Assembly (NCBI GenBank): GCA_026119855.1
Contig: JAOWBW010000439.1
Coordinates: forward strand, 558,001-622,000
Length of the DNA: 64,000 nucleotides
DNA from: Campanula takesimana
Lineage: Eukaryota > Streptophyta > Magnoliopsida > Asterales > Campanulaceae
Direction of reading: 5' to 3'
Below the pieces are notes generated by a model that ran no database searches, had not been told where the DNA came from, and was given only the letters and a program-made list of their open reading frames with translations. The translations under genes were made by a program, and so were the position numbers. Below are positions 36,401-45,000 of the stretch, in pieces. Position 1 is the stretch's first letter; each line of letters opens with the position of its first letter.

Positions 36401-39400
36401 CGCACCCTCCTCTTGGTTGATCCGGTGCATACATAAGGATGGACTAATTCCCTTGAGATCGGCAATAGTCCAACCAATCGCAGATTTTCGCTCCCGGATC
36501 ACCTCAATTAACCTCTTCTCTTGATCCGCTGCCAAACTACTAGAAATCACCACCGGAAGCGTCTCTCCCTCACCTAAATAGACATACTTAAGGTGCTCAG
36601 GGAGGACCTTCAACTCAAGCTCCGGTGACTTCTCTATAGATGGCACAAGCTTCTCCACCGGAACCTCTAGCTTCATCTGACCATGACCCGGCGCGGTAGC
36701 AAACATGGCGCTTTCTGTAAGACCCATCACTGCTTCCTTCATCGAATCTGAGATGTCAAACTCCAAATTAGCATACCCCAAAGCGTTCTCTAACACAGTC
36801 TTGAGATCATCATCTCCACTAGACACCTCAAACACCTCTTCTACCAATGGCTCGATCACATCGATGAAACACAATGACTCTGAGTCCTTAGGGTATTTCA
36901 TAGAGTCAAAGATATTGAACTCCATTACTTGCCCATCAAACTCCATGGTAAGTGTTAGCTACATCGAGCTTGGTCCGAGCAGTCAACATAAAAGGCCTCC
37001 CCAACAGTATGGGAGCCTTTGGATCCGTCTCCATCTCAAGAACATAAAAATCCGCTGGGAAAATCATCTTACCAACCCGGTCTAGAACATCCTCCACCAA
37101 TCCCTTCGGGTAGGCATTCGACCTTATCCGCCAACTGTATCACGACTCTGGTGTCCTGCAGTGGCCCCAACTTAAGAATTTCAAACAACGCATAGGGCAT
37201 GACGTTGATTGAAGCCCCCAAGTCCAACATGGCCTTATGCTCAGAAGCATCCCCCAAAGTAACTGGAATCACAAACATCCCTGGGTCACTGCACTTCTTA
37301 GGCAACTTCCTCTGATATACTGCAGACACATGCTCACTAACCTTAACCTTCTTCTTACTCCTTTCCTTCTGATTCCTCTTCATAGTACACAACTCCTTCA
37401 AAAACTTCGCATACCTCGGGACAGTTTGAAGAAGGTCCAAGAAAGGAATATTCACCCCAACCTCTTGAAAGTATCGTAAATAGCCTTGTCAGGCTCTGGC
37501 TTTCGATGTTCTTTCAATGCCTCCGGGAATGGAACTTCAGGCTCATATACAGGAGCCTTAACCTCTGGTGTAGTCTCTGTCTGAACTGGTGCCTTCTGTA
37601 CTGGCTCTGCAATCTCAACCTTTGCCTCCGGTTCCTCATCTACAACCTTATCCTGCAGCTCCTTACCATTTCGAAGAGTTATCGCACATGCACTCTGCTT
37701 AGGATTCGGTTCAGTCTGTGATGGCAACTTCCTCGAATCCCTAGCCTCTACCGTCCCACTGCATCAGCTACCTGACCCATCTGTTTCTCCAAGTTACCTA
37801 TGCTCGCATCTGTTCGCTGCTAATACTGCTGAAAGTTCTGGTTCATGGTGCTAACACTCTGAGCCAATGAATTCAGTAATGCCTCTGTAGACTGTCCCGG
37901 AGCATTCTGCTGCTGCGGCGGCTGCTGCTGCTGCTGCTGCTGTTGCTGTGGCGGCTGCTGCTGCTGCTGATATGGTGGTCTATAAGAGTTGTACTGATTA
38001 TCCTGGTACTGCTGCTGCTGATAACCCTGTTGATTACCAAACTGCTGTCCCTGACCACCCGGCTGATTTTGCTGCTGACCTGTACCCCATCTGAAATTAG
38101 GATGATTTTTCCAATTGGGGTTATAGGTGTTACCCATCGGTCTCTGGCCCTGCTGCGCAAACCCAACTGCATTAACATCCTCCATCTCGCGCGTCTGCAG
38201 AGACGGACACGAATCTGTAGGGTGCGTAATGTCATAACAAATCCCACACGGTTTCGGTGTCTGTCCCAGAACCAACTGTTTAACCATCCCCTTAAGATCC
38301 TCCATATCTGTCTCGAACTTGTTGGACAACCCACTGCTAGAACCCGCTGTGCTAACCTGTCTCACATTAGACCTCTTGCCATGGGTCCTCGTACTCTTAG
38401 CCAGCTCCTCGATCAACCTCTTAGCTTCCTCGGTAGTCTTGTTTAGAATGCTACCCCCACAGCATGAATCCACCAGCCGTTTATCCTGAATAGTCAATCC
38501 CCCATGAAAATAGACAATCAGCTGATCCTCAGTAAACCCATGATACGGGCAACTCCTACAAAGCTTGTGGAAGCGATTGTAGTAGTCGTATAGGGTTTCA
38601 TCTGCTCTTTGCTCCATATTGCTGATGTCCCTCTTCATAACATTAATCTGGTCCTGAGGGAAAAACTCTTCCAAGAATACTTCTTTCATCTGCTGCCAAG
38701 TCGTGATGCTGTTGGGTGGCAAATGATAGTACCACCCCCGTTCGCGTTATCTTTCAGTGTGAAAGAAAACGCCCTCAACAATAAGTGCTCAATCAGAAGC
38801 GTTGCCGGCTTCATACTCTGACAGATTTGCACAAACTGTGAGATGTGCTGATTAGGATCCTCTCCGGGCATCCCTGTGAAGTGCGGTAGCTGGTTCCCGG
38901 CTTCAACTCAAATGTCACTCCGGCAGGTAAGGCAGGGAATTGGACGGCATGTGGTTGCTCATTCCAATTCGGTGCAGTCCTCTGCCTCAATGTCTGTGGT
39001 GGGACTGCTTGTCTATGGCCTGCGCCACCAGCACCAGCATTATTTCCATCAGCGTTTCCACCAGCACCACCGCCACCAGCATTATCTTCACCAGCGCCAC
39101 CACCAGCGTTACCCTGACCTTGTTGCGCCATATCTTCAGCCAACAAAATTGCCTTGTATCTCCTACTTTGCTGTCGTCCTTTCCTGAAAGACCTTTCGAT
39201 TTCTGGATCAAATGGTACAATCAAATCGTTAGTAGAACGGGTGTGGACCATACACGGTTCCACACTACAAGATAATAAGCAATAAAGATAACTAGAAATA
39301 TAGCAAGTAAACAACTAAAACAGAAAAAAAAAAAAAAAAAAAAAGAACGCAAACAATAACACCGTTCCCCGGCAGCGGCGCCAAAATTTGGTAGGCTTAG

Positions 39401-42400
39401 TCGCACACCTACTAAATTAGACCTAACTCGGCCACTAATAATGTAATTAGGGTAAGTCAGGGTCGATCCACGAAGAACGATGATTATTTGCGAACAGTCA
39501 CTTGACCAGATTGGGGTTTAATTGAGATTTTAATTAATTCCTAAGACGGGAAAATAAACTAAGATGATAAAAACAATGATTTAAAAGCACTTCAGATTGA
39601 TCACTATCCCCGTCCTCTAATTCAATTTCATTGGTACTTCTTATTCTCCGTAAACCCTATTCACTTGATCACGAGATATATTGCAATCCCTGTCTCTTCT
39701 TACAGATTAGTCTATAGCAGTGGCACACTCACTATAAACCCTAATTAATAAATTAATCTAACTGGCACAGTCTAGATCGCATAATTAATTGATTCAATTT
39801 AAGAGACTAAGATCAAGAACGCTTTCTAGGTTACTAGATAATCGTTTAATTTTGCCTACTCCCCGAATTGCTATGGCACATACACAATTCGTGGAGATGC
39901 TACGGTGAAAACCCTAATTCTGGCACAGAACAGAGAATTCTAGCATAGATCAAGAAATAGAACTAATGGATTGACCAAATCCACAAACCCTAAATATTAA
40001 TCTAGAATCAGAACAGACAAAATTATAAATAAATCAACAAAAGAATAAGAGAAATTACCTCAATTGAATTAAAGAAGGTTCAAGATCTCAACCCAAAGTA
40101 ATGGAGTTTAGTTCTCCATTAATGGTTACACAAAGCTTCAGAGAGAAAAAGAAAGAACGTAGTATTTTTTTTTGGGAGTCCCCCGAATGAATGATAACCT
40201 AATCCTATTTCTAATTCAAAAACTAATAATAAAGGAATAAAAATTCAAATCAAAAATAAAAAGATAATAAAATAAAATAAACAAAAACCAAATAAAATCA
40301 GTCCCAGCCGCCGCTGCTTGTACGGAGGTTGACTTTCGCCGTTTTACAATTCAGCCCCTGGAGTTTTAATATTGTCAGTTCAGTCCTCCAAGTTTCAGAA
40401 TTGTCCAAACAGCCCCTCACTTCCAGAAATTTCAGTTTGGCCCCTGTGCTCTTCCGCCAGTTAACTTTGACTTGACTTTGACTACTTGACCATCGAGACA
40501 GACGTTGAAGCTCAACAAAAATTACATCCGGGAAAATAATTAAATAATAACGACTATTCAACCCCGGATTACAATAAAGCTCAAATGATAAAATAATGTC
40601 TCAAATACATCAAATCTAGTCTAAAGTACATCAAAATGAACCAAAATATATGAGAGAATAAGGTAAATAATGTATACAAAATCCGCCACATCATCAATAA
40701 CGCAAACTTGCAGACGCAGAGAGAAGGAAAACGAGAAAAAAAGAGACGGACAGTGGCGACTTCAACGAAATCCTTCAGCGCCGTTCACTCTCCACGCTAC
40801 CACCGTCGGACCCTCAACTAAATCAAAGACAATCTTTGATTTCTGAATGAATTTTGGGAAAAGTATGTCTTTCTTTTTGTTTTGTTTTTTTCATGAAAAT
40901 CCTATCAATTTGTTTGCTATGATTTTCCCACTCTAATATCAGAAAAACATTATGTATTTTAATTAGTGAATTACTAGAAATTTTAGGAATTATGTGGTGT
41001 TGTGAATTGTTGTAATTTGGGTTTTTTACAAAAACCCTAATTGCATAATTTGTACTTAAAAGAAATTAGGATTTGAATAGTGTTTAATTATGATTCAGTA
41101 GCAGTAGCAGTACTATGTTAATTTGGTTGAGAATTGAATCGATATGTGAACTAGCAAAATCCCTTTTTTTTTTTTAAAAAAAAAAAGTTGTTGTTAAATT
41201 GCTTTTTTTTTTCTTTTTTTTTTTTTCAGAAGGCTACAATGAAAGTTGGCCTAGGGCCACAAATTTTACAGGGCCGGCCCTGGGAGAGAGAAAGTGGGGT
41301 AGAGAATAATGAGTGGAAAGTTGTTGTGAGTGTGAATGTGGGTCCCATTAAGTAAAAGACTTCCATTTTTGGTTGTCCTAATTCGAATGGGACACCAAAA
41401 TGGAAATTTGTCCTAATTCGAGTGGGACGGAGGGAGTAGATTCTAGTTTAGGACACAGTGAAATACTACCCCATGTATCTACTGTATAGCAAAGGAGAAA
41501 GGAGGTGTTGAGAACAAGTGACTTTTTGTTCTATGCACATAAATGCTTATCACTTGTCAAGAAGGCCTACTCTCCTTTGTACGTGAATTTGACAGTTTGC
41601 TGTGTGTCGGTCTTTTAGAACTGATTTAAGAACTGATCAACTGAATATCATTTGTTTAGGTTTAAACTAGATATGAAGGATTATCTCTTTTCAGTATTAA
41701 GCTGATTTCAGCTTCAAAGAATTTCGTTAATCGGGATAAATATGTGCATTGCCAGCATAAGTGATGGTTTATCTCCTATGTAAGCTGTAGCATTTTTTCT
41801 CTCTCAATCCTGATGTGGAGAACCCATGAACATGTTATAGCTCTTATACAATTTCACTTTCGCATTATCTTTTGTACAGGTTTTGGCTGTTTGAGCCTCG
41901 ATGTGGTCTTCATGACATTGGAGGTTGGTACATCGAGACATTCGGAAGAGATAAGAAAGGTCGGAACGTACCATCCCAGAGATATTGGGATGGCGTGGAT
42001 ACAAGTGAACATTTCGAGAAGTAAGTTCATTTCATGCCTTTTGGCTGTTTTTCTTGATTTTGAGTAGTGCCGGAATAGCAGACAAAATAGTGGGGTTTTT
42101 CTGAGTTTGGTTGTTAAGGTTCACATAATATCTGATGCAAGATTAGAGCGATGATCAAAAATTTAGAATGGAAGATAAAAATGGACTTAGTAAAAAGATA
42201 ATTTTAGAAAAGGAACATAATTATGGACGAGTTCTTGATATGTAATGACATCAGTCTAGTCATCTTACTAAATAAAAGTTCTTTTTACGAGGCCAACCGA
42301 AAGATTTGACTAAGAAAAATCACAAGAAAAATTTGACTCAAACTTAACTAAGCTTTTATCCCAGTTAGTTGGGATTCGTACAGGATATACTTCATATTGT

Positions 42401-44026
42401 GATTGTTGATAAGTACAACTACGGAAATAATAATGCGGGTAGGACTGGCGTTACACAAAAACCACTAAGAATAATGAGATGGAGGAGTGAGGATAGGGAC
42501 TAACTAAGGTAGGAGAGAACAAGTATTGCGGGAGCAAAAGTATACGTATAGTCACTGTAGCTGACATCGACAACTGAGCCAGCTTTATATAAGAGTCGGT
42601 CTTTGTACGGATTCCGTACTGCACGTGATAGCTCACGTGAGTCCGTACCGCACGCTGGCAAACTCCCATTGGCTTGCTATATTCAGTGTGTAGAATGCTG
42701 CCGCGTGTCCCTCATGGGGACCAGTCCCGCAATTCTCCTTTAAACCCTAATTTAAACCCTAACTAGGCCACGTATAGTCCCTCAATAGGGCCACGTGGCT
42801 AATCCGCTATCCTAGCCTCCAAACCAAAACTCCTAGATGGTTCCCAAATGCGGAAGTAAAAGGGTGTCCATGACCTTGTTCAAGTCATGGTACCGCACTT
42901 ATCATAACCCTCTGTCTTTGTACCGCTATGACTGCGGAGAACATCTGCGGTTTTACTTAGGTTAGAGATATGCTGAGGATGCTATGATTACTCCCGCAGT
43001 ATAGGATAATTACTGCGAGTGTAGTGAAGGATCATGTGTGCTACGTGTAATGATGGCACTTTACGACGTATTTCAAGGTTATCCGGAACGTACAACGTGG
43101 ATCAACACGTGGAAGTCATGTACTGCAACATGCGGAGGCCACGTGTTGCGGGTGTGAATATAGGTATCCTACAGTGATAATTATGAAGCTCCCCTTCAGG
43201 AGTAAGAAAGAAGTAATTTAAACTACATAAATGGCTAGTTTCGACCATGTTTACAGCACATATATAATCTTCTTTGGCCATCTTCCTTCCTGAGCCTCGT
43301 ATCCCACCAGAGACTGCTATAATCAGAAACCTTAAATAGTGCTTAAATCCAAATGGGAAGCACTATGTGTTAAGTCATTAGAATGTAAAGCCACATCACA
43401 CCTGTTTGTCATAGATTATGTATGATCTACTCTCACAACCTTGTATATCCATGTGGGTTTACATCTTATGCGTCACTCATTTCCATTTGTGAATATGTAC
43501 ATGACATGACCATGTTATAACCAGCTGATAAGTGAAAGAGTATGGGATACTCCCGTTAGGCGCTCATTCTGAGTACACACAAGAAGAAATGAAATTTAAC
43601 AACTTAGTGGGTTCTGTAAGCTTCAGGAGAAAGAAAAGGCTGTTGTATTTAGTGGGTTTGACTTGTCTTCTCCTGTTAAAATAGGGTACCTAAAGGAGGT
43701 ATCCAAGTGCAGATGCTCTGTTCGTGACTAGAGCTATTTACTTCTGCTTGTCCTAAGGAACATACAGTTTCACTAATCTAATCTTCCTTCTACTTATGAT
43801 CATAAGTCTGAGTTTTTTGGAATACTGGGTGAGAAATCATAGTTTCTTGGAACACAGTGGAACTATACTAAATGTATTTGTGTGCAGGAGGCTTCATCCA
43901 GCGATCTATTTACTTGCTCTTGCCTACAGAACTTTAGATATAGAAGATGCAAAGAGAAGGAGACAAAAAGTCAGAGATATGGTTGAAGGAAAAGTGTTGA
44001 GAATTCTCAATGGTGCAAGAAACTAG
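24537..44026 (+). CDS. J-domain (DnaJ-like) protein, five exons, probable plastid co-chaperone
   Basis: Exons 24537-24896, 26570-27448, 28309-28394, 41880-42020 and 43888-44026; all introns GT-AG with consistent phases, giving 534 residues. Residues about 68-134 form a J domain (NAYELLGV, HPD at 96-98, ending ILSDSEKRAHYDRYL across the first intron), the part that stimulates Hsp70 ATPase. The N-terminal 65 residues are Ser/His/Arg-rich with few acidic residues, compatible with a plastid transit peptide. The remaining 400 residues include a conserved-looking Cys-rich stretch (SEACVCECRCTRARLPPSK) and FWLFEPRCGLHDIGGWYIETF, ending HPAIYLLALAYRTLDIEDAKRR. Plant genomes have J-domain proteins with such unique C-termini; the exact subfamily is not claimed. 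Intron 3 is 13.5 kb because of nested transposons, yet both splice sites are intact. Confidence 0.88.
24897..26569 (+). other. Intron 1 of the J-domain gene
   Basis: GTATAC donor, TAAATGCAG acceptor. No second gene. The 25340-25930 part (repeated TGCACAGAA words, a GAGATTGTATTGGCC palindrome-like stretch) looks like old repeat DNA, and 25940-26100 has several CGGGTACGA/ACGGGTACGAC words, but no ends were found. Confidence 0.6.
27449..28308 (+). other. Intron 2 of the J-domain gene
   Basis: GTATGTG donor, TCTCGCAG acceptor. The 178-codon open frame inside has no recognisable protein content. Confidence 0.6.
28908..30213 (-). repeat. 3' LTR of the Athila element
   Basis: Minus strand TGATGTGGCGG at 30213 to GCCTACCA at 28908. 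Near-identical to 39389-40693. Confidence 0.95.
30214..30228 (-). other. Polypurine tract of the Athila element
   Basis: Minus strand GCGTGGGGGAATT directly precedes the TGATG start of the 3' LTR. Confidence 0.8.
30229..31168 (-). other. 3' noncoding region of the Athila element
   Basis: No protein of note. Contains a T-run at about 30810-30829 and a second CCCCCACGCTTA (purine-rich on minus) copy at 30888-30899, which may be a duplicated polypurine-like tract. Confidence 0.6.
31169..32416 (-). CDS. Athila ORF (env-position protein), 415 residues
   Basis: Open from ATG at 32416, between pol and the 3' LTR, in the sense of the element. It resembles the Athila 'ORF-1' class: MNETQKNKW start, YKRYTLEFLSTFERV, VKFHLNDQVKTLTYSEIRNIFGV, and HPAWRLLYRGL. 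Residues about 300-325 are acidic (Asp/Glu runs) and the C-terminus is Gln/Met-rich and helical-looking. No signal peptide or membrane segment is evident, so an envelope role is not supported by sequence. Function unknown. The open frame is uninterrupted, unlike gag. Confidence 0.8.
   Translation of the reverse strand: MNETQKNKWRSLDKYNRRLQVTKFLDAGVLDLLGLEIQVRRLLMETGLELFLGKKAAVYKRYTLEFLSTFERVQVRGVPSVKFHLNDQVKTLTYSEIRNIFGVSEPRGKFEENDQLAHHFFVELTGLTFSKPDNVATSLTHPAWRLLYRGLSMTFLAKGEPAQLNTMDVALLRTALPKASRTFPEWVDIFLVRCALCVSRGCGNISMGGMITLLVEHFVQDHPDAAVYVGGPNFYDQYYLSRYDDFTRVGPVLKFHYGDELSVMCERGAVFPSGSTAREWRMPGVLDVGSKLWVKRGGNNDDDDGDDEQDDGDDEENALDDEEMQEMPQQQGGSDTFGDWSQMRSFLEGQQQEMLSIVQSRHTFEDQMHQNRYAFEDRRWEDFSDRLEGLEDQQAIMSRRHQQMESWMMQQQGPP
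32417..33814 (-). other. Spacer between Athila pol and third ORF
   Basis: Noncoding, with a poly-T run (33411-33437), several CACGAGTCGTG palindromes (33220-33400), and CCGGGTTGCCTCCCGG / GCCGGGAAAGCACCCGGC hairpin words at 33596-33665. Purine/pyrimidine-skewed DNA at 32880-33150 could be the leader of the third ORF. Confidence 0.6.
33369..33400. repeat. 32-bp near-perfect palindrome in the Athila spacer
   Basis: Two CACGAGTCGTG units face each other around GCCATATGGC; only the central base of each unit mismatches. Further CACGAGTCGT units lie at about 33224 and 33242. Confidence 0.8.
33815..36946 (-). CDS. Athila Gypsy pol: reverse transcriptase, RNase H, integrase
   Basis: A continuous 1043-codon frame. 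Reverse transcriptase spans about 190-400, with FMDD at 353-356. RNase H spans about 495-620 with Asp in CDASDYA (502), Glu in EKEML (541) and Asp in YTDHA (568). Integrase begins with an HHCC finger (H712, H719, C747, C750) and has the D-D-E triad at D782 (GIDF), D841 (SDRGAYF) and E877 (NGQAEV), followed by a C-terminal SH3-like region (GPYVVREVSP). Domain order RT-RNaseH-IN is Gypsy. All catalytic residues are present. The ATG at 36946 is probably internal: the polyprotein would begin upstream in gag-protease, now out of frame. Confidence 0.93.
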   Translation of the reverse strand: MEFDGQVMEFNIFDSMKYPKDSESLCFIDVIEPLVEEVFEVSSGDDDLKTVLENALGYANLEFDISDSMKEAVMGLTESAMFATAPGHGQMKLEVPVEKLVPSIEKSPELELKVLPEHLKYVYLGEGETLPVVISSSLAADQEKRLIEVIRERKSAIGWTIADLKGISPSLCMHRINQEEGAKPVRQPQRRLNPPMMEAVKKEVLKLLQMGIIYPISDSKWVSPTQCVPKRGGITVSRNQKGEMVPTREQTGIRVCIDLRRLVTRKDHFPLPFIDQMLERLAGRAYFCFLDGFSGYFQIPIAPEDQEKTTFTCPFGTFAYRRMPFGLRNAPGTFQRCMMSIFSDFVEKFMEVFMDDFTVHGDSFDECLAHLGLVLDRCIETNLVLNFEKYHFMVEQGIVLGHVVSKKGIEVDKAKIDVISSLPYPTNVREVRSFLGHAGFYRRFIKDFSKIASPLYTLLQKEVDFNFDDNCKQSFNELKSRLTTTPIIQAPDWSRPFEIMCDASDYAVGAVLGQKVERASHVIYYASMILNGAQRNYSTTEKEMLAVVFALEKFRSYLLGTKIIVYTDHAALKYLMSKKEAKPRLIRWILLLSEFDIEVKDKKGAENLVADHLSRLVMEEDKPYKQAPIRGEFPDEVLWAVNSVAPWYADLVNFLVSNKFPPGMSKSKRDKVRSDAKYYVWDEPNLWRHCADQVIRRCIPDSEVSCILKFCHEYACGGHFGAKKTARKVLDCGFFWPTLFRDAVTFCQSCDRCQRVGNIGRRDEMPQTLIVNCEIFDVWGIDFMGPFPNSCGFVYILLAVDYVSKWVEAIPTRTDDSKVVVNFLRSNILCRFGMPRAIISDRGAYFCNKTVEALVKRYYITHKVSTAYHPQTNGQAEVSNREIKSILEKTVNPNRKDWSQRLDDVLWAYRTAYKTPIGMSPYRLVFGKPCHLPVELEHKAYWAVKKFNLNLEGSGEERKLHLSELDEIRRDAYENNLLYKERAKIWHDKMIIRKDFKVGQKVLFNSRLRLFPGKLRSRWTGPYVVREVSPLGTVVISSPNEDK
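37069..37727 (-). pseudogene. Athila protease region, frame-broken
   Basis: Two overlapping frames (37727-37452 and 37455-37069) carry the gag tail (ACAITLRNGKEL) and the retropepsin motif AMLDLGASINVMP. Frame is lost again near 37100 (PEGI, then out of frame) and near 36950 where pol resumes. The breaks are one-base changes, for example an extra G in a GGG run at about 37105. Confidence 0.8.
37820..39260 (-). pseudogene. Athila gag, two frameshifts and a stop
   Basis: The start near 39250 (MVHTRSTNDLIVPFDPEIERSF) is in frame to about 38880, then shifts (MPGEDPNQHISQFVQICQSM), then shifts near 38742 to the longest piece 38722-37820, which carries the retrotransposon gag core SITTWQQMKEVFLEEFFP and a Cys-rich CGICYDITHPTDSC zinc-knuckle-like motif. 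A TAG at 37820-37822 interrupts the Gln-rich tail. Both shifts fall in short T or G runs. Confidence 0.82.
39366..39383 (-). other. Primer binding site of the Athila element, tRNA-Asp type
   Basis: Minus strand TGGCGCCGCTGCCGGGGA, the characteristic Athila/Tat primer site, lies five bases from the 5' LTR end. Confidence 0.88.
39389..40693 (-). repeat. 5' LTR of the Athila element
   Basis: 1305 bp, TGATGTGGCGG at 40693 to GCCTACCA at 39389; about eight differences from the 3' LTR. Confidence 0.95.
42404..43173. mobile_element. Solo LTR in intron 4 of the J-domain gene
   Basis: Begins TGTTGATAAGTAC and ends TATCCTACA, flanked by the perfect 5-bp duplication GTGAT (42399-42403, 43174-43178). 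770 bp, no internal region. It contains many TGCGG/CCGCA words (for example 42525, 42645, 42932, 42950, 43129). Confidence 0.82.
43174..43887 (+). other. 3' part of intron 4
   Basis: No gene or repeat recognised; ends TTGTGTGCAG at 43887. Confidence 0.6.
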
Positions 44027-45000
44027 TGTAGGGGAAATGCATGGGATTTATTATAAGTTAACTTATGCTGATTGTGTGGTCTCCCATGGTGACTTCTTAC
44101 TATGTTTTGTTGGTCTTGAGAAAGTTAAGCAAGACTGGGTATGGACACTTGGAGAACCTGACGGTTTTGATTCTAACAAGCTGATTGTTGAGGATGACTC
44201 AGAAATCGGAAGGTTGTGGACAAAAAGAAAAGCCATCCTCAATGATGTTCGAGGAGTTTCTAGAGACTATCTGGTTAAGGTGTAGAGGAATCTATCATCT
44301 TCCATGATCCCATGCCATTAAATATGTTGCGTATACAAATTCGGAAGTTGTTTCTTCAACTCTTGCTGTTTCTGCACCAAATTTATTGTTCCGGAAGTCA
44401 TCCTTACATTCAGGTGATGCGTATTAGGAAGAAAACTACACCAGGGAATTACATCGTCAAGGAACAAGCCTTCATGACGAGTATTTATTTCCCCAGAGTC
44501 ACCTCAGTTTTTCAGTTGGTACATATGTTAGAAAGACAATTACACCTGGGAATAACAACATCAAGGGAAAAATCTGAAAGAAAACCGTGGAATACTCTAG
44601 TCTGTTTATTTCAGTGCTACCGGCATCAGATGGTGGCTTGTTTGGAAGAAGCAGGTAGAATTCAAACTATTATGAATTTAAGGTTAGTCTTTCTGGCTTT
44701 ATGGTTTTGTACAGACTCTCATCTGAAAGTAAAAGCAATTTGATCTTCTATCTTAAAATTGTTAGTTACATACAAGTCAATGCTCACAGTCTTGATTATG
44801 CATACCCACCCAGTTTGTGTATACGAGTAATCAATATATGTATTGTGTAGTGTTTTCTTTTGCTCGATTCGTTTTGGATCTTTGAATTATAGCATTCTTC
44901 CCCAGAACTATGAAATAAATCTTGAAACTGGATTTTTGTTGAAGAAATGACTACAAGATAGCACTAGAATTAAAAGTATAGCAATCCTCCTAATGGTCTT
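44027..45000. other. 3' untranslated and intergenic DNA between convergent genes
   Basis: Follows the J-domain stop and precedes (in antisense) the CGLD27-like stop at 45001. A 91-codon frame at 44010-44285 overlaps the J-domain stop in another frame and shows no family similarity. Confidence 0.55.

Larger units (their letters stand above)
28908..40693 (-). mobile_element. Athila-type Ty3/Gypsy retrotransposon, complete, young
   Basis: Two LTRs of 1306 and 1305 bp, a tRNA-Asp-type primer site, gag, protease, a 1043-codon open pol and an Athila-type third ORF lie on the minus strand. The perfect 5-bp duplication TCAAT flanks it (28903-28907, 40694-40698). The LTRs differ at only about eight places, so insertion is recent. 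Gag and protease nevertheless show single-base frame breaks, several in homopolymers. Element lies in intron 3 of the J-domain gene, antisense to it. Confidence 0.95.
28661..41282. mobile_element. Non-autonomous hAT element, middle shell
   Basis: Ends CAGGGCCGGCC and GGCCGGCCCTG, flanked by the perfect 8-bp duplication GGAGAGAG (28653-28660, 41283-41290). About 830 bp once the Athila element is removed. The subterminal string CCTAGGGCCACAAA is repeated at both ends. No transposase coding sequence. Confidence 0.88.
28555..41436. mobile_element. Mariner/Stowaway MITE in intron 3, outer shell of a three-level nest
   Basis: Ends CTCCCTCCGTCCCA and TGGGACGGAGGGAG are perfect inverted repeats, flanked by TA (28553-28554 and 41437-41438). 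Only about 240 bp belong to the MITE itself: 28555-28660 and 41291-41436. Confidence 0.88.

Noticed and set aside
44010..44285. 91-codon open frame overlapping the J-domain stop
   Set aside because: Different frame, no family similarity; more likely 3' untranslated sequence.
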